In this document: positions 9,463-23,928 of the stretch, in pieces
Position numbering within the stretch: the stretch's first letter is position 1
How the letters are laid out: each line of letters starts with the position of its first letter
Made by a program: the position numbers and the translations under genes
NCBI RefSeq assembly: GCF_015234305.1
Contig: NZ_JADGMI010000003.1
Span: 543,884-607,883, forward strand
Direction of reading: 5' to 3'
Source of the DNA: Superficieibacter sp. 1612_C1
GTDB lineage: Bacteria > Pseudomonadota > Gammaproteobacteria > Enterobacterales > Enterobacteriaceae
Length of the DNA stretch: 64,000 nucleotides
The notes under the pieces: generated by a model
Databases searched by the model: none
What the model was told of the DNA's origin: nothing
What the model saw: the letters and a program-made list of their open reading frames with translations, nothing else

Positions 9463-10395
9463 TCACCCCTTGCCTTTTACACTGCTGATAAAGGTGGAAC
9501 GCGCTGAAGTTGACCCCAGACGCTCTGCTTCGTTAAGTAATTTCAATGCCTTATCGACATCGCCTTTATCAACAGCCTGTTTAATGGCCTGATTAAAGTA
9601 AGCTTCGGTATCATTCAGAACCGGCTCGCTTTTCGCAGCTGGCGCGGCGACCGGCGCAGCGGCCGTTGCGCTATAGGCAGGTGCTGCCGTATTACCGACG
9701 GTCACCGATCCCTGATTTGATGAACCAAACAGCGGGCCGACCAGCACGCTGGAACTGCTATTGGTTTTCACTTTCAATTTCACGATGCCATCGGTGGTAT
9801 GACGGGCGACAGGATCGGGAATATCCGGTACCGCGTTGCCGATGCCTTTGGCGTAAGCTTTGGCCGGATCCAGCAGCGTGGTGGTTTGCTGGAGATCTTT
9901 TTCAGTGGTAAAGACCAGCACGTAGATTTTCTGTTGCCCCAGCGCAGGCGTCAGACGCATCACCCCTTCAAGACGGTCAGCGCTCATCACACCCGGTTCC
10001 TGATAGGTAAAATAGCTGCTGGGGAAAAACGCCGACGGCGTCAGGTTCTGATCGAGGATCAGCACGTTCGGCGCGTAGACGCTGCTTTGTTTGTTCACTT
10101 CACTGGTCAGCGTTAAGGTCAGCTCACCGATATTCGCCGGTACGCTATACGCAACAACCGGGCCGGTAATGCCTGCAACGTCAAGACGTTGCCCGACGGA
10201 CGCAATAGCCGAGGTTTGCTGTTTTGACTGATCGACCGGTGTCCATGTGAGCTGCTGTAATGCCGCGGCGGGAATAGCCGGGGCGGCAGCGGTGTTTTGC
10301 GGTACGTAGTTGACCTCAGCCAGGCTAACTGCCGGAGCCGCTGCCAGTAACCCCGCCGTCAGGCAGAGTGCAACGAGACTTTTGTTCATTTTCAT
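9463..10395 (-). CDS. malM: Maltose operon periplasmic protein MalM
   Basis: MalM is a periplasmic protein of unknown exact function encoded at the end of the malK-lamB-malM operon. The ATG at 10395 gives 310 residues, near the family's 306, and is preceded by GAGGTG; an upstream in-frame start has no ribosome site. A signal peptide (MKMNKSLVALCLTAGLLAAA, with cleavage near SLAEV) is visible, then an Ala/Pro-rich linker, a beta-rich core and a C-terminal helical pair (AIKQAVDKGDVDKALKLL). Confidence 0.95.
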   Translation of the reverse strand: MKMNKSLVALCLTAGLLAAAPAVSLAEVNYVPQNTAAAPAIPAAALQQLTWTPVDQSKQQTSAIASVGQRLDVAGITGPVVAYSVPANIGELTLTLTSEVNKQSSVYAPNVLILDQNLTPSAFFPSSYFTYQEPGVMSADRLEGVMRLTPALGQQKIYVLVFTTEKDLQQTTTLLDPAKAYAKGIGNAVPDIPDPVARHTTDGIVKLKVKTNSSSSVLVGPLFGSSNQGSVTVGNTAAPAYSATAAAPVAAPAAKSEPVLNDTEAYFNQAIKQAVDKGDVDKALKLLNEAERLGSTSARSTFISSVKGKG

Positions 10396-10462
10396 TGTTA
10401 TCACCTCAAAGTACCCGGGTGTAGCGGTGGCCAGGCAATAGCGCGCCAACCCTTAAGACGTT

Positions 10463-10480
10463 GAGGGGCTTACGCCCCTC
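10463..10480 (-). terminator. Hairpin between lamB and malM
   Basis: A perfect 7-bp inverted repeat (GAGGGGC / GCCCCTC) with a 4-base loop sits 20 bases past the lamB stop. No T-run follows on the minus strand, so it more likely protects the lamB mRNA or weakens readthrough into malM than terminates fully. Confidence 0.5.
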
Positions 10481-10502
10481 TTTATGTCAGATTAATGCGG
10501 TA

Positions 10503-11885
<1,383 letters not shown>

Positions 11886-11915
11886 TTACAGACTTTGCGT
11901 ATTTAATGGGAATGC

Positions 11916-13025
11916 TTAAACGCCCGGCTCTTGATGCAACCGACGACATGCAGTGCCATCCTCACGGAACAGATGGCAGCGCTCTGGCGGCAGGCCGATA
12001 GCGAATGTGGCACCCTCTTCTACCAACACCACGTCATTCTGGCGGTACACCAGGTTCTGACGGATGGCGGGGATTTGAATATGGATCTGTGTTTCGTGTC
12101 CTAACTGTTCGACGACCTGAACCACGCCTTCCAGGGTGACATCGGCGATGTCGCTGGGCAGCAGATGCTCAGGGCGAATACCGAGCGACATATTTGCGCC
12201 CACCTGAACATTGGCACTATCGACCGGCAGCCAGACATGCTGACGGTTAGGCAGTTCAACCTGCACCTGATCGATAGCGGTCGCCGTAACCTTCACCGGC
12301 AAGAAGTTCATTTTCGGCGAACCAATAAAGCCCGCGACGAAACGATCTGCCGGGTAGTGATACAGCTCCAGCGGCTTGCCCACCTGCGCCACGCGACCGG
12401 CGTCCAGCACCACGATTTTGTCGGCCAGCGTCATCGCTTCGACCTGATCGTGAGTGACGTAAATCATCGTGCGGCCCAGACGCTTATGCAGGCGGGAAAT
12501 CTCAATACGCATCTGCACGCGCAGCGCGGCATCAAGGTTTGAGAGCGGTTCATCCAGCAGGAATACGCGCGGCTCTGCCACCAGCGTGCGGCCAATCGCC
12601 ACGCGCTGACGCTGCCCGCCGGACAGCGCTTTCGGCTTACGCTCCAGCAAATGCGCAAGCTGGAGCACTTCCGCCACCTGATTAACGCTCTGCTTCATCA
12701 CCTCTTTTTTGGCACCCGCCAGCTTGAGGCCAAACGACATATTTTCGGCAACGGAGAGATGGGGATAGAGCGCATAGGACTGAAACACCATGCCCACGCC
12801 GCGTTCGGCCGGCGGGACATCATTCATGCGGGTTTCACCAATGAACAAATCACCGCTGGTGATGGTTTCCAGCCCGGCAATCATGCGCAGCAGCGTTGAT
12901 TTCCCACAGCCTGACGGTCCGACAAAGACCACGAATTCACCTTCATGGATCTCGAGGTTGATATCTTTTGATACCACCACGTCGCCCCAGGCTTTCGTTA
13001 CATTCCGTAGCTGTACGCTCGCCAT
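11916..13025 (-). CDS. malK: Maltose/maltodextrin ABC transporter ATPase MalK
   Basis: MalK powers the MalFGK2 importer and also restrains MalT and is inhibited by EIIAGlc. The 369 residues show Walker A (GPSGCGKST, about 36-44), Q-loop ([10 protein letters not shown]), signature LSGGQ, Walker B ([13 protein letters not shown]) and the switch His (YVTHDQ), followed by the C-terminal regulatory domain. It is the first gene of the minus-strand mal operon, divergent from malE. Confidence 0.98.
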   Translation of the reverse strand: MASVQLRNVTKAWGDVVVSKDINLEIHEGEFVVFVGPSGCGKSTLLRMIAGLETITSGDLFIGETRMNDVPPAERGVGMVFQSYALYPHLSVAENMSFGLKLAGAKKEVMKQSVNQVAEVLQLAHLLERKPKALSGGQRQRVAIGRTLVAEPRVFLLDEPLSNLDAALRVQMRIEISRLHKRLGRTMIYVTHDQVEAMTLADKIVVLDAGRVAQVGKPLELYHYPADRFVAGFIGSPKMNFLPVKVTATAIDQVQVELPNRQHVWLPVDSANVQVGANMSLGIRPEHLLPSDIADVTLEGVVQVVEQLGHETQIHIQIPAIRQNLVYRQNDVVLVEEGATFAIGLPPERCHLFREDGTACRRLHQEPGV

Positions 13026-14584
<1,559 letters not shown>

Positions 14585-14595
14585 GGCTGTTGTGT

Positions 14596-14632
14596 CCTTA
14601 TCAGGTCTACAGACGTTGTGGGCCTGATAAGG
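14596..14632. repeat. REP-like inverted repeat between malE and malF
   Basis: A perfect 10-bp inverted repeat (CCTTATCAGG / CCTGATAAGG) with a 17-base loop lies in the 90-bp malE-malF gap. REP elements at this place in E. coli stabilise malE mRNA and help produce excess binding protein; the same role is inferred here. Confidence 0.7.
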
Positions 14633-14674
14633 CATCTATGCCAGGACGAATTATTGTTGTAGAGGACGATCCCC

Positions 14675-16219
14675 ATGGATGTCGTTAAAAAGAAACACTG
14701 GTGGCAAAGCGAGACGCTGAAATGGTCAGTGATTGGATTGCTGGCGCTGCTGGTGGGATACCTTGTTGTTTTAATGTACGCCCAGGGGGAGTACCTGTTC
14801 GCCATTATGACGCTGATTTTAAGCGCGGCTGGCCTGTATATTTTCGCTAATCGTAAAACGTACGCGTGGCGCTATGTTTATCCTGGGATGGCCGGGATGG
14901 GGCTGTTTGTCCTGTTCCCGCTGGTCTGCACCATCGCCATCGCCTTTACCAACTACAGCAGCACCAACCAGTTGACCCAGGAGCGCGCGCAGCAAGTGCT
15001 GATGGACCGCTCTTATCAGGCGGGTAAAACCTATAACTTCGGACTGTATCCGGCGGAGACTAAATGGCAACTTGCGCTGACCGACGGCGAAACCGGAAAA
15101 AATTATCTCTCCGACGCCTTCACTTTTGGCGGCGAGCAGAAAATCGCCCTGAAGGAAGTGGCGGCCCTGCCAACGGCTGAGCGGGCTAATCTGCGCGTGA
15201 TCACCCAGAATCGCCAGGCGCTGACCCAGCTTACCGCCGTGCTGCCTGATGAAACGAATGTGGTTATGAGCTCGCTGCGCCAGTTCTCCGGCACGCGACC
15301 GCTGTATACCGAGGCCAGCGACGGGACGCTGACGAACAATCAGAGCGGCGTTAAATACCGTCCTAATAACGATATCGGCTACTACCAGGCGCTTAACGCC
15401 GACGGTAACTGGGGCGATGAGAAATTAAGCCCCGGCTACACCGTCACTATCGGCTGGGATAACTTTATGCGCGTCTTTACCGACGAAGGCATTCAGAAAC
15501 CGTTCTTCGCCATTTTCGTCTGGACGGTGGTCTTCTCGGTACTCACGGTGATACTGACCGTCGCGGTGGGCATGGTGCTGGCCTGCCTGGTACAGTGGGA
15601 GTCGCTGAAAGGAAAAGCGGTCTACCGCCTGCTGCTGATCCTGCCCTACGCGGTACCGTCGTTTATCTCGATTCTGATATTCAAGGGGCTGTTTAACCAG
15701 AGCTTCGGCGAAATCAACATGATGCTCAGCGCGCTGTTCGGCATCAAACCGGCCTGGTTCAGCGATCCAACAACCGCCCGCGCGATGATCGTCATCGTCA
15801 ATACCTGGCTGGGTTATCCCTACATGATGATCCTGTGCATGGGCCTGCTGAAAGCCATCCCGGACGATTTATACGAAGCGTCGGCAATGGACGGCGCGGG
15901 GCCGTTCCAGAACTTCTTTAAAATCACGCTGCCGCTGCTGATCAAACCGCTGACGCCGCTGATGATCGCCAGCTTTGCGTTTAACTTTAACAACTTCGTG
16001 CTGATCCAGCTGTTGACCAACGGCGGCCCGGATCGCCTCGGCACCACGACGCCAGCGGGCTATACCGATTTGTTGGTGAGCTACACCTACCGCATCGCCT
16101 TTGAAGGTGGCGGCGGTCAGGACTTCGGCCTGGCGGCCGCTATCGCCACGTTGATCTTCCTGCTGGTCGGGGCACTGGCGATTGTGAATCTGAAAGCCAC
16201 GCGCATGAAGTTTGATTAA
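14675..16219 (+). CDS. malF: Maltose ABC transporter permease MalF
   Basis: MalF is one of two membrane subunits of MalFGK2. The 514 residues include three N-terminal helices, the large periplasmic P2 loop (about residues 95-275) and the permease core with the EAA loop ([22 protein letters not shown]) that docks onto MalK. A short ribosome site (AGAGGA) precedes the ATG. It lies 15 bp before malG. Confidence 0.98.
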   Translation: MDVVKKKHWWQSETLKWSVIGLLALLVGYLVVLMYAQGEYLFAIMTLILSAAGLYIFANRKTYAWRYVYPGMAGMGLFVLFPLVCTIAIAFTNYSSTNQLTQERAQQVLMDRSYQAGKTYNFGLYPAETKWQLALTDGETGKNYLSDAFTFGGEQKIALKEVAALPTAERANLRVITQNRQALTQLTAVLPDETNVVMSSLRQFSGTRPLYTEASDGTLTNNQSGVKYRPNNDIGYYQALNADGNWGDEKLSPGYTVTIGWDNFMRVFTDEGIQKPFFAIFVWTVVFSVLTVILTVAVGMVLACLVQWESLKGKAVYRLLLILPYAVPSFISILIFKGLFNQSFGEINMMLSALFGIKPAWFSDPTTARAMIVIVNTWLGYPYMMILCMGLLKAIPDDLYEASAMDGAGPFQNFFKITLPLLIKPLTPLMIASFAFNFNNFVLIQLLTNGGPDRLGTTTPAGYTDLLVSYTYRIAFEGGGGQDFGLAAAIATLIFLLVGALAIVNLKATRMKFD

Positions 16220-16233
16220 GGGAGATAACGATA

Positions 16234-17124
16234 ATGGCCATGGTCCAACCCAAATCGCAAAAATTACGTTTATTCGTGACGCACCTGCTGCTGCTGGTGT
16301 TTATCGCAGCAATTATGTTTCCGTTGCTGATGGTCATCGCCATCTCGCTGCGTGAAGGTAACTTCGCAACCGGCAGTCTGATCCCGGAGAGCATCTCCTG
16401 GGAGCACTGGCGGCTGGCGCTCGGCTTCAGCGTGGAACATGCGGATGGCCGCGTGACACCGCCGCCCTTCCCGGTGCTGCTGTGGCTGTGGAACTCGATA
16501 AAAATCGCGGGTATTACGGCAATTGGCATCGTGGCGCTGTCCACCACCTGCGCCTATGCATTCGCCCGCATGCGTTTTCCGGGCAAGGCAACGCTGCTGA
16601 AAGGGATGCTGATTTTCCAGATGTTCCCGGCGGTGCTGTCGTTGGTGGCACTGTATGCCTTATTTGATCGCCTGGGGCAATACATTCCGTTTATCGGCCT
16701 GAACACGCATGGTGGGGTGATCTTCGCCTATCTCGGCGGTATCGCGCTGCATGTATGGACGATTAAAGGCTATTTCGAAACGATCGATAGCTCGCTGGAA
16801 GAAGCGGCATCGCTGGATGGCGCAACACCGTGGCAGGCGTTCCGTCTGGTGCTGCTGCCGCTGTCGGTGCCGATTCTGGCGGTGGTGTTTATTCTGTCGT
16901 TTATCGCCGCCATCACCGAAGTGCCGGTGGCCTCGCTGCTGCTGCGTGATGTGAACAGCTATACGCTGGCGGTCGGAATGCAACAGTATCTCAACCCGCA
17001 AAACTATCTTTGGGGCGACTTTGCTGCCGCAGCGGTACTTTCCGCCATTCCGATTACCGCCGTGTTCCTGCTGGCTCAGCGCTGGCTGGTCAACGGCCTG
17101 ACGGCAGGCGGTGTGAAAGGTTAA
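16234..17124 (+). CDS. malG: Maltose ABC transporter permease MalG
   Basis: MalG is the second membrane subunit of the maltose importer. The 296 residues have six hydrophobic segments, the EAA loop ([23 protein letters not shown]) and the C-terminal GLTAGGVKG that reaches into the MalK dimer interface. A strong terminator follows. Confidence 0.98.
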   Translation: MAMVQPKSQKLRLFVTHLLLLVFIAAIMFPLLMVIAISLREGNFATGSLIPESISWEHWRLALGFSVEHADGRVTPPPFPVLLWLWNSIKIAGITAIGIVALSTTCAYAFARMRFPGKATLLKGMLIFQMFPAVLSLVALYALFDRLGQYIPFIGLNTHGGVIFAYLGGIALHVWTIKGYFETIDSSLEEAASLDGATPWQAFRLVLLPLSVPILAVVFILSFIAAITEVPVASLLLRDVNSYTLAVGMQQYLNPQNYLWGDFAAAAVLSAIPITAVFLLAQRWLVNGLTAGGVKG

Positions 17125-17191
17125 GTTTCATCGTTCGAAGCCACTGCAACACCCTCAACTTTTCAATGATCTTTACTTGTGACCTTTGTTG

Positions 17192-17213
17192 GCGCTCTTC
17201 GGAGCGCTTTTTT
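17192..17213 (+). terminator. Terminator of malEFG
   Basis: GCGCTC and GAGCGC flank a TTCG tetraloop and are followed by seven Ts. It ends at the stop of the convergent psiE gene. Confidence 0.93.
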
Positions 17214-17623
17214 TATTCGCGTTTAAGCCTTTTGGTATTACATAACCACAGCGTGATCACCAGCAGCAAGATCGCACCGGAGTAGACCAGTACATCAAGG
17301 GGCGAGGTATGATCGACGATGATCAGCCGGACAATCGCCGTGATGCCAATGTAGACGAAATAGCGCAGCGGAAAGTGAAAGCCGGACTGGAAATACTTGA
17401 CGATCAGCGCGATAAATTCGAAGTAGAGGAAATAAACCACCAGCCCCTCGACCAGCTCATACTTGCTGGTTTGCTCCGGTGCAAAGAGCACTTCCGCCAG
17501 ATGCACCGTCTCTTTGCCGAGGAAGACAACCAGAATCAGGCCGAGGCTTAACAGCCCCAGATTAAGGACGGTCTGGAGAATGGTGGAGATAAACTCCACG
17601 GCCGGGCGGGGTAGCGATGACAT
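17213..17623 (-). CDS. psiE: Phosphate-starvation-inducible membrane protein PsiE
   Basis: PsiE is a small inner-membrane protein of unknown activity that is induced by phosphate starvation in E. coli. The 136 residues hold about four hydrophobic helices, and the sequence closely matches the E. coli protein. It is convergent with malG, as in E. coli. Confidence 0.93.
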   Translation of the reverse strand: MSSLPRPAVEFISTILQTVLNLGLLSLGLILVVFLGKETVHLAEVLFAPEQTSKYELVEGLVVYFLYFEFIALIVKYFQSGFHFPLRYFVYIGITAIVRLIIVDHTSPLDVLVYSGAILLLVITLWLCNTKRLKRE

Positions 17624-17758
17624 AGCAGCACCTTTTGCTAAAAATACCAGGCTCAGGTATAGCGCAAAAGTGTGATCCAGATCTACATTTTTTATCTTGG
17701 TTTTGTTCAGGCAACGTAAAGGCGTGCGGGAGGACGACGTTATTTCAGTGGGTAAACC

Positions 17759-17910
17759 TGCCCGGTGGCGCTACGCTTACCAGGCCTACGATGGGGGAAA
17801 TGCTCTGACGCTGGCTGTGTACCTTGCTGCCCGGTGGCGCTGTGCTTACCGGGCCTACGACTGGAAAGCACCCTGTTGTAGGCCCGGTAAGGCGAAGCCG
17901 CCACCGGGCA
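17759..17910. repeat. REP/BIME cluster of three units
   Basis: Three REP units lie at 17759-17790, 17829-17859 (same orientation, GCCCGGTGGCGC...GCCTACG) and 17878-17910 (inverted, GTAGGCCCGGTAAGGCGAAG...). Together with the flanking sequence they fill the 321-bp gap between psiE and yjbH. I see no gene in the gap. Such clusters typically bind gyrase or Pol I and protect mRNA 3' ends. Confidence 0.85.
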
Positions 17911-17944
17911 TTGCAGCACCGCGGCCAGGTTATTCGCAACAGAC

Positions 17945-20041
17945 TCAGCGGAAATTCACGCTCTTATCGCTGGTCATGCCGTACAGATCAAACTTGCGTC
18001 CCAGCATCTGCCCACCGTCACGCGTCAGCGGCGTCCAGCCAATCGCTGCACGGCTGCGGGTTGGGCCGGATGAGAACAGATCCAGCGGCACCGAAACATA
18101 CACGCCTTTGGTGAAATCCCCCTCCCCGTACTCATCCGCTGAAACGTTGGTGATGGTGGCGTAACCGCCGACCACCACGCCGCTATCGAAGCGTTTGGCG
18201 ATGTCCAGCGTGCCGCCTTTATCGCCGGCAAGATACTGCCCGACGCTCGCTTTGACCAGCACATCCTGGGCAAACGGTGGCGTCCAGTAGGCGGTCAGAT
18301 GGCCGGTTTTAACGCTGTAATCGGTGAATTTCATCATATCCTGCGCGCTGCGCCAGTCACGCTGCTTGACGTAGTTGGCATCCAGACCGACCGCCCAGTT
18401 GCTGTCCACCGGACGATACAGCACCTCGCCACCCGCGCCGCCGTACATAGTTTCAAGGTAGCCACCGTATACCTGACCATAGAAATTATTACCCAGGTAC
18501 TGGAAGTAGTTGGCCTGTAAATTATTCACATACACATCGTTTTCAACGTATTCACGAACGTGAGTACGCACGCGCGGCAGCTTTGAGTCGCTCGGCGGAT
18601 TGGTGTAGTTAAACTTGTCGTAGTTATTCGCCACATTGGCAAACACGCTACCGGTGGTTAACAGGTGATCGGTGAGCCACAGATCGGCAGTGCCCATTAC
18701 CCCGAGCTGATACATGTAAAAGCTTTCCGGGCCGCCAAAGGACTGGTTAAGTACCGGGTCGAGGTGGAAATCAAAGCGCGATTTGTCGAAGTACCAGCCC
18801 TGCTCGGTATTCTCCGGCACAATCGGCGTGACGCGCTGTTGCGCCAGCGGCGTTTCCTGCCCCAGCGGCTCGCCTTCCAGATGACGCTTCAGGCTGGCGA
18901 CATCGGTTTGCGTTGTCACCTGCGGCATATTGAGACGGTTTTCAGTCACCCGGATGGTACGAATGCCGTCCGGCAGATCGTTCATGATGATCCGGTTAGC
19001 GCGTTCAATGCCTTCCTGCGAGTCGCGATATTTCACCTGCTCGCCAGTAACGTACAGCGTATCGCCTTTCACCTGAATTTGCGGATCGGTCAGACCGGCG
19101 TTGTATTTCAGCAGGGTAAGCTGATTCGCTACCACCGAATGTTGCAGGATGGCGTCCTGCGGCTCCGGCTGATACTGCGGACGGGCGTTGTCGTTGTACT
19201 TCGGACGCAAGTCGTTGAAGTTGGTGCGCAACGTAACGCCGAACATCAACGTATTACCGCGCTCGTAGCTGACGTTAACGTCGGCCCAGTCGGTCGCGCG
19301 GTAGATGGCCCCGACGTTAAACTTACTTTTCTGATCCAGCCGACCAGCATAATCCTGCTGATAGTTATTGCCTTCGTATTCCAGCTTCAGGCGCAGTGGT
19401 TGCCACGGCGTCTGGTACTCTACCCCGCCAAACAGGGAGGCCGGACCGCGAAACATTTCGCCGGTATCCATCGATCCCGCCTGCTTGTAGCTGTTGTCGC
19501 GATGGCAGTATTTGTCGCTCACCGAGCAGAACGGGTTGCTGACGTTGCCGCTGGTGCCGAGGTAGCCCCAGCCGAGCCCCAGCGAGAAGTCGAACGGCCC
19601 CCAGGCTTTATTGGCAACCAGATATTCAGCGTCGAACAGTCCGGTCCCGCCGATATCACGCGCGCCAGCGGAGACCTGCGGTAGCCAGTAGCTCTCTTCC
19701 CACAGGCGCAGCTTGACGTCGAAGGCTTTGTCTTTATAGGTCTGATCGCCGGAGAAGGACTCAACGGTGCTGTAGGGCTTTGTACGCACGTCGGTATAGC
19801 GCAGCGTGGTTTCCAGCCACGGGAATAGCTGTACTGAGGCGGAGTAGTAGCGATACTGATCGTTATCACGGTAGTTAAGGCTCAGCTCCCCTTCCCGCGC
19901 CATACGGGCGGTCGGCGTCTGTAACAGCCCTACGCCGCCAAAGTCGGATTGCGATGGGCCAATCGGGGCCGGATAGGTTTCTGCGTGGCAGGCCGCGCTG
20001 ACGCTCAACGCCAGCAAACTATATAGCCAGGTTTTTTTCAT
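17945..20041 (-). CDS. yjbH: YjbH, outer-membrane exopolysaccharide protein
   Basis: YjbH is a large beta-barrel-type lipo/outer-membrane protein of the yjbEFGH operon, linked in E. coli to production of an extracellular polysaccharide. The 698 residues begin with a signal peptide ([20 protein letters not shown]) followed by the conserved [20 protein letters not shown]. The rest alternates like a porin. Its start touches the yjbG stop. Exact function is unknown. Confidence 0.95.
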   Translation of the reverse strand: MKKTWLYSLLALSVSAACHAETYPAPIGPSQSDFGGVGLLQTPTARMAREGELSLNYRDNDQYRYYSASVQLFPWLETTLRYTDVRTKPYSTVESFSGDQTYKDKAFDVKLRLWEESYWLPQVSAGARDIGGTGLFDAEYLVANKAWGPFDFSLGLGWGYLGTSGNVSNPFCSVSDKYCHRDNSYKQAGSMDTGEMFRGPASLFGGVEYQTPWQPLRLKLEYEGNNYQQDYAGRLDQKSKFNVGAIYRATDWADVNVSYERGNTLMFGVTLRTNFNDLRPKYNDNARPQYQPEPQDAILQHSVVANQLTLLKYNAGLTDPQIQVKGDTLYVTGEQVKYRDSQEGIERANRIIMNDLPDGIRTIRVTENRLNMPQVTTQTDVASLKRHLEGEPLGQETPLAQQRVTPIVPENTEQGWYFDKSRFDFHLDPVLNQSFGGPESFYMYQLGVMGTADLWLTDHLLTTGSVFANVANNYDKFNYTNPPSDSKLPRVRTHVREYVENDVYVNNLQANYFQYLGNNFYGQVYGGYLETMYGGAGGEVLYRPVDSNWAVGLDANYVKQRDWRSAQDMMKFTDYSVKTGHLTAYWTPPFAQDVLVKASVGQYLAGDKGGTLDIAKRFDSGVVVGGYATITNVSADEYGEGDFTKGVYVSVPLDLFSSGPTRSRAAIGWTPLTRDGGQMLGRKFDLYGMTSDKSVNFR

Positions 20042-20778
20042 TATTCAGGTACCCGCTGCGTCAGGGAGCGAACAATATCCGCATTGAGTTCATCCGGCGT
20101 CTGACTCCATAACGAATCGTCAAAGCCGACAAATATCGTGCTGCCCGGCATCGGCTCTACGTGACGATGATTCCAGTACGCCACCGGCACTTTTTGCGTA
20201 CGCCCGTCAGGATAGATAACCCACGCGTAGCTGCGGTCAGCGCCGCTCAGCACATTGATGCCGTCCAGGTAGCTGGCCACATCACGACCAGGCGTAAACG
20301 GTTTTTTCCCCGGCTGGCTTACCAGGCCAAAAAGGGTTACCGACGTGGGACGCGGCCCCGCCCACAGGCTGTACTCGCCTTCCAGCCGCGGATTACCGCT
20401 GTTGCTGACGCGCACGGTATCCGGGTCGAGGTTAATCCGCTGTCTGCCGGTCACTTTTACTGCCATCAGCTGCTGGCGCAGCGCGTCAATAGCAGCCCTG
20501 TCGTCACCGCTCTCTTCACTCGCCATCGTCGCCAGACGCGCCAGTAACGCCTGATGCTGCTGCTGTGCTACAGCGGTGGCCTGACGCTCGCCGATCACCG
20601 CGCCCGGCCACCAGCTATTCGCCAGCTGCGGTTGCCCGACAAGATCGATAAGACGTTCTGCGCCACTCAGCGTTTTCGGTTGTGCACCCGGCGGGGAGTA
20701 AACCTGTACCGTACCTGCCGCCATCGCCAGGGAGGACACAAGGCTCATCATCAGCGACGCAATCACATGTTTTTTCAT
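20041..20778 (-). CDS. yjbG: YjbG, periplasmic capsule-synthesis protein
   Basis: YjbG is a 245-residue exported protein (signal peptide [20 protein letters not shown]) with the capsule-biosynthesis GfcC-like fold expected from family membership. It overlaps yjbF by four bases and yjbH by one, so the operon is tightly coupled. Confidence 0.95.
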   Translation of the reverse strand: MKKHVIASLMMSLVSSLAMAAGTVQVYSPPGAQPKTLSGAERLIDLVGQPQLANSWWPGAVIGERQATAVAQQQHQALLARLATMASEESGDDRAAIDALRQQLMAVKVTGRQRINLDPDTVRVSNSGNPRLEGEYSLWAGPRPTSVTLFGLVSQPGKKPFTPGRDVASYLDGINVLSGADRSYAWVIYPDGRTQKVPVAYWNHRHVEPMPGSTIFVGFDDSLWSQTPDELNADIVRSLTQRVPE

Positions 20779-21413
20779 GGTTTCGCCGCCTTGATTAATG
20801 TGGTTTTAACCGGGAAGAAATCCGCGCCAAGATACTGTATCGACTGACGAATTTGCCCTTCGCTGTCTACCCAATATTGGTTGTGCCAGCGGGCCTGATC
20901 GGTTTCCACCTCTTCATCGAGAACGCGTACAGACGTACTTTCACCGCCAACCACAACGCTGTCGGTGCCCTGCCAGTGAAAGACGGAACGAGCGGTGGCG
21001 TAGCGTACCTGTTGGTATTCAGTCCAGCCCATCGTTCGGGTCCAGCTGGCCCCGTCAACGATCTGGTTCGGCTTCGCCAGCGGGTCGGCGGCCAGATTGT
21101 TCATTTCCAGCAGGTTATCGCCGCCAAGCAGGGTTTTAACAATACGCCCGTGCTGGGTCACCAGCGTGGCCTGATCCTGCGTCACCCATTTCTGCTGCCC
21201 GTTTTCGGCGAAAGCGAGCACCACAAACAGCTGCGGGCCATTATTGAGCTGCACGTACTGGCTGGCATAAGGCATGTTTTGAATATCATCGTCCGTGAGG
21301 TGGACCCCAGGTGTACCAAACAGGCTGTTCCACAACGAGTCTCCCAACCCTTTTGTGGTCGATGAACAGGCCTGGAGTAGCAGGCAAATCATAATGAGCG
21401 CTGGTCGCTTCAC
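20775..21413 (-). CDS. yjbF: YjbF, outer-membrane lipoprotein
   Basis: YjbF is a 212-residue lipoprotein: the signal peptide ends in the lipobox LLQAC, so the mature protein starts at the lipidated Cys. It belongs to the GfcB-like family of exopolysaccharide-locus lipoproteins. Confidence 0.95.
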   Translation of the reverse strand: MKRPALIMICLLLQACSSTTKGLGDSLWNSLFGTPGVHLTDDDIQNMPYASQYVQLNNGPQLFVVLAFAENGQQKWVTQDQATLVTQHGRIVKTLLGGDNLLEMNNLAADPLAKPNQIVDGASWTRTMGWTEYQQVRYATARSVFHWQGTDSVVVGGESTSVRVLDEEVETDQARWHNQYWVDSEGQIRQSIQYLGADFFPVKTTLIKAAKP

Positions 21414-21478
21414 GACTCTTCTCTCCGGAGGGGCAAAATAACCACACCGAAGTGTGGTTATGGTTAATGTACCCGGTG

Positions 21479-21721
21479 TTAGCGGGTACTGGTGGTCGTG
21501 GTGGTTGTAGTCCCGGTATTGGAACCATCACCACCACCCGTTGCCGCCAGAGCGACACCCACGGCCGAGCTTACGGGGCTGACGCTGCTTGTGGTGGAAC
21601 TCCCCACAGAGACAGACGTCGCCGCCGAACCTGCGGCCTCACCGACCTGAACCGGTGCTGCATACGCGGTCGCTGCCGCGCAGGCGGTTATGGCAAGAAT
21701 GCCATACAGGATTTTACGCAT
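21479..21721 (-). CDS. yjbE: YjbE, small exported Ser/Thr/Gly-rich protein
   Basis: YjbE is an 80-residue exported protein with a signal peptide ([21 protein letters not shown]) and a low-complexity mature part rich in Ser, Thr, Ala and Gly ending in a poly-Thr run. It is the first gene of yjbEFGH, which in E. coli is induced by the Rcs system. Confidence 0.93.
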   Translation of the reverse strand: MRKILYGILAITACAAATAYAAPVQVGEAAGSAATSVSVGSSTTSSVSPVSSAVGVALAATGGGDGSNTGTTTTTTTSTR

Positions 21722-22010
21722 ATCAATTTCCCTTCATTGAATGAATGGAGGTGCCTGAAATATCCAGGCGGATTCGAGTATACACAACCCGAATTGAGGA
21801 GTTATCGTGAAGAAATAGGGGTTAGATTTAAGTGAAATCAGAGAAAAGAATATTATTTAAATATAAAACCATTATAAATCAAAGAGATCTAAAATAACAA
21901 ATATACGGATAATCCTAAAAGAACAGAGTGTGATGGCGGATACATAAATACTTTTCAGATTATGCTCACAAATAAGGAAGCGGGAAAGGAGCCTGCAAGA
22001 AGAATTATCC
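21722..22010 (-). promoter_or_regulatory. yjbEFGH upstream region with possible Rcs box
   Basis: This AT-rich stretch lies upstream of yjbE. On the minus strand TTTTAGGATTATCCG (21920-21906) resembles an RcsB/RcsAB box. The match is by eye only. No gene is seen in the rest of the gap. Confidence 0.35.
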
Positions 22011-22013
22011 GAT

Positions 22014-22044
22014 AAAAAAATACCGGCAATTTGCCGGTATTTTT
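22014..22044. terminator. Bidirectional terminator after pgi
   Basis: ATACCGGC pairs with GCCGGTAT around AATTT, with seven As on the left and five Ts on the right, so it can work in both directions. It lies 13 bases past the pgi stop. Confidence 0.88.
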
Positions 22045-22056
22045 CGTTGGTATTTA

Positions 22057-23706
22057 TTAACCGCGCCAGGCTTTATAGCGGTTAATTAAGCCATTGGTCG
22101 AACTGTCGTGGCTGTCGACGGCCTTATCTTCTTTCAGCTCCGGCAGGATGCGGTTGGCCAGCTGTTTACCCAGTTCTACGCCCCACTGGTCGAAGGTGAA
22201 AATGTTCAGGATCACGCCCTGCGTAAAGATTTTGTGCTCGTAGAGCGCAATCAGCGCACCGAGGCTGAACGGGTTGATTTCGCGCAGCAGGATGGAGTTA
22301 GTTGGGCGATTGCCTTCGAACACCTTGAACGGTACTACGTGCTCCAGGGTCTGCGGATCTTTACCCTGGTCGGCGTACTCCTGCTCGACAACCTCGCGGG
22401 ATTTACCAAACGCCAGCGCTTCGGTCTGGGCGAAGAAGTTAGACAGCAGTTTCGGATGATGGTCGGACAACGGGTTGTGGGTGATGGCCGGGGCGATAAA
22501 GTCGCACGGAACCATTTTGGTGCCCTGGTGGATCAGCTGGTAGAACGCGTGCTGACCGTTGGTGCCAGGCTCACCCCAGATGATCGGGCCGGTCTGGTAA
22601 TCGACGGCATTGCCGTTACGGTCAACGTACTTACCGTTGGATTCCATGTTGCCCTGCTGGAAGTAGGCGGCAAAACGGTGCATATACTGGTCATACGGCA
22701 GGATCGCTTCGGTTTCTGCGCCGAAGAAATTGTTGTACCAGATGCCGATCAGCGCCAGCAGTACCGGCAGGTTCTGCTCCGGGGCGGTCGTGGAGAAGTG
22801 TTTGTCCATCGCGTGCGCGCCGGACAGCAGCTCAACAAAGTTGTCGTAGCCCACAGAGAGAATGATCGACAGACCAATCGCCGACCACAGGGAGTAGCGA
22901 CCACCCACCCAGTCCCAGAACTCGAACATATTGGCGGTATCGATACCGAACTCACCGACGGCTTTCGCGTTAGTGGAGAGCGCGGCAAAGTGTTTCGCCA
23001 CGTGTTTTTCATCGCCTGCGGTTTTCAGGAACCAGTCGCGCGCGCTGTGGGCGTTGGTCATGGTTTCCTGCGTCGTGAAGGTTTTAGAGGCCACCAGGAA
23101 CAGGGTGCTTTCCGGGTTCACTTTTTTCAGCACTTCAGCGATGTGAGTCCCATCGACGTTAGAAACAAAGTGCATATTCAGATGATTTTTGTACGGGCGC
23201 AGCGCTTCAGTCACCATGAACGGACCGAGGTCGGAGCCGCCGATACCGATGTTTACCACGTCAGTAATGGGTTTGCCGGTATAACCTTTCCACTCACCGG
23301 AGATAATCGCTTCAGAGAAGGTTTTCATCTTCTCCAGCACCGCGTTGACTTCCGGCATCACATCTTTGCCGTCAACGATAATCGGCGTGTTGCTGCGGTT
23401 ACGCAGCGCGACGTGCAGCACGGCGCGGTCTTCGGTGCGGTTGATTTTCTCGCCGGAGAACATGGATTTGATGGCACCGGCCAGATCGGTCTCTTTCGCC
23501 AGATCCTGAAGTTTTGCCAGCGTCTCTTCGGTGATGCGGTTTTTGGAGAAGTCCACCAGCATCAAGTCGTTGAACGTGGCGGAGAATTTGCTGAAACGAT
23601 CGGCGTCTTTCGCGAACAGATCCGCGATCGTCACGTCCTTCATTTCATCGTAGTGTTTCTGTAATGCCTGCCAGGCAGAAGTCTGCGTCGGATTAATGTT
23701 TTTCAT
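22057..23706 (-). CDS. pgi: Glucose-6-phosphate isomerase Pgi
   Basis: Pgi interconverts glucose-6-phosphate and fructose-6-phosphate in the cytoplasm. The ATG at 23706 (MKNINPTQT) gives 549 residues, the E. coli length. The two family signatures are visible: [14 protein letters not shown] and [18 protein letters not shown], plus the SIS-domain block [11 protein letters not shown]. Confidence 0.98.
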   Translation of the reverse strand: MKNINPTQTSAWQALQKHYDEMKDVTIADLFAKDADRFSKFSATFNDLMLVDFSKNRITEETLAKLQDLAKETDLAGAIKSMFSGEKINRTEDRAVLHVALRNRSNTPIIVDGKDVMPEVNAVLEKMKTFSEAIISGEWKGYTGKPITDVVNIGIGGSDLGPFMVTEALRPYKNHLNMHFVSNVDGTHIAEVLKKVNPESTLFLVASKTFTTQETMTNAHSARDWFLKTAGDEKHVAKHFAALSTNAKAVGEFGIDTANMFEFWDWVGGRYSLWSAIGLSIILSVGYDNFVELLSGAHAMDKHFSTTAPEQNLPVLLALIGIWYNNFFGAETEAILPYDQYMHRFAAYFQQGNMESNGKYVDRNGNAVDYQTGPIIWGEPGTNGQHAFYQLIHQGTKMVPCDFIAPAITHNPLSDHHPKLLSNFFAQTEALAFGKSREVVEQEYADQGKDPQTLEHVVPFKVFEGNRPTNSILLREINPFSLGALIALYEHKIFTQGVILNIFTFDQWGVELGKQLANRILPELKEDKAVDSHDSSTNGLINRYKAWRG

Positions 23707-23899
23707 GAGCAATACTCTTCTGAGATGAGAATTGTAACTGCGGTCGATTGTAGCGCCAGTCGCGGAAAATTGTGATGGTTTTTATGCCATTGCCCAGGCT
23801 CAGGGGCAAGAACGGTCAAAAAGGACAGGGAAAGTATAGCCTTTATTAGTGATTTTTCTGATGGGTGGGGCTGCATGAAAAATCCGCATAACCCCGGCG

Positions 23900-23928
23900 T
23901 TGACATCACCCGGCACACCTTTTATTTA
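23900..23928 (+). promoter_or_regulatory. Predicted lysC promoter
   Basis: TTGACA (23900-23905) and TATTTA (23923-23928) are separated by 17 bp. Transcription would start near 23935 and leave a leader of only about 77 bases. The end of the leader (CCCTTGTGCCAAGG, then CCTGACGCGAGG) matches the distal part of the E. coli lysC leader, but the lysine-riboswitch aptamer that precedes it in E. coli is absent from the 305-bp pgi-lysC gap. Confidence 0.65.

Noticed and set aside
22108-23664. A 518-codon open frame on the plus strand opposite pgi
   Set aside because: It is fully antisense to an intact, highly conserved pgi and has no ribosome site or recognisable domains; long antisense frames are common opposite GC-rich genes.
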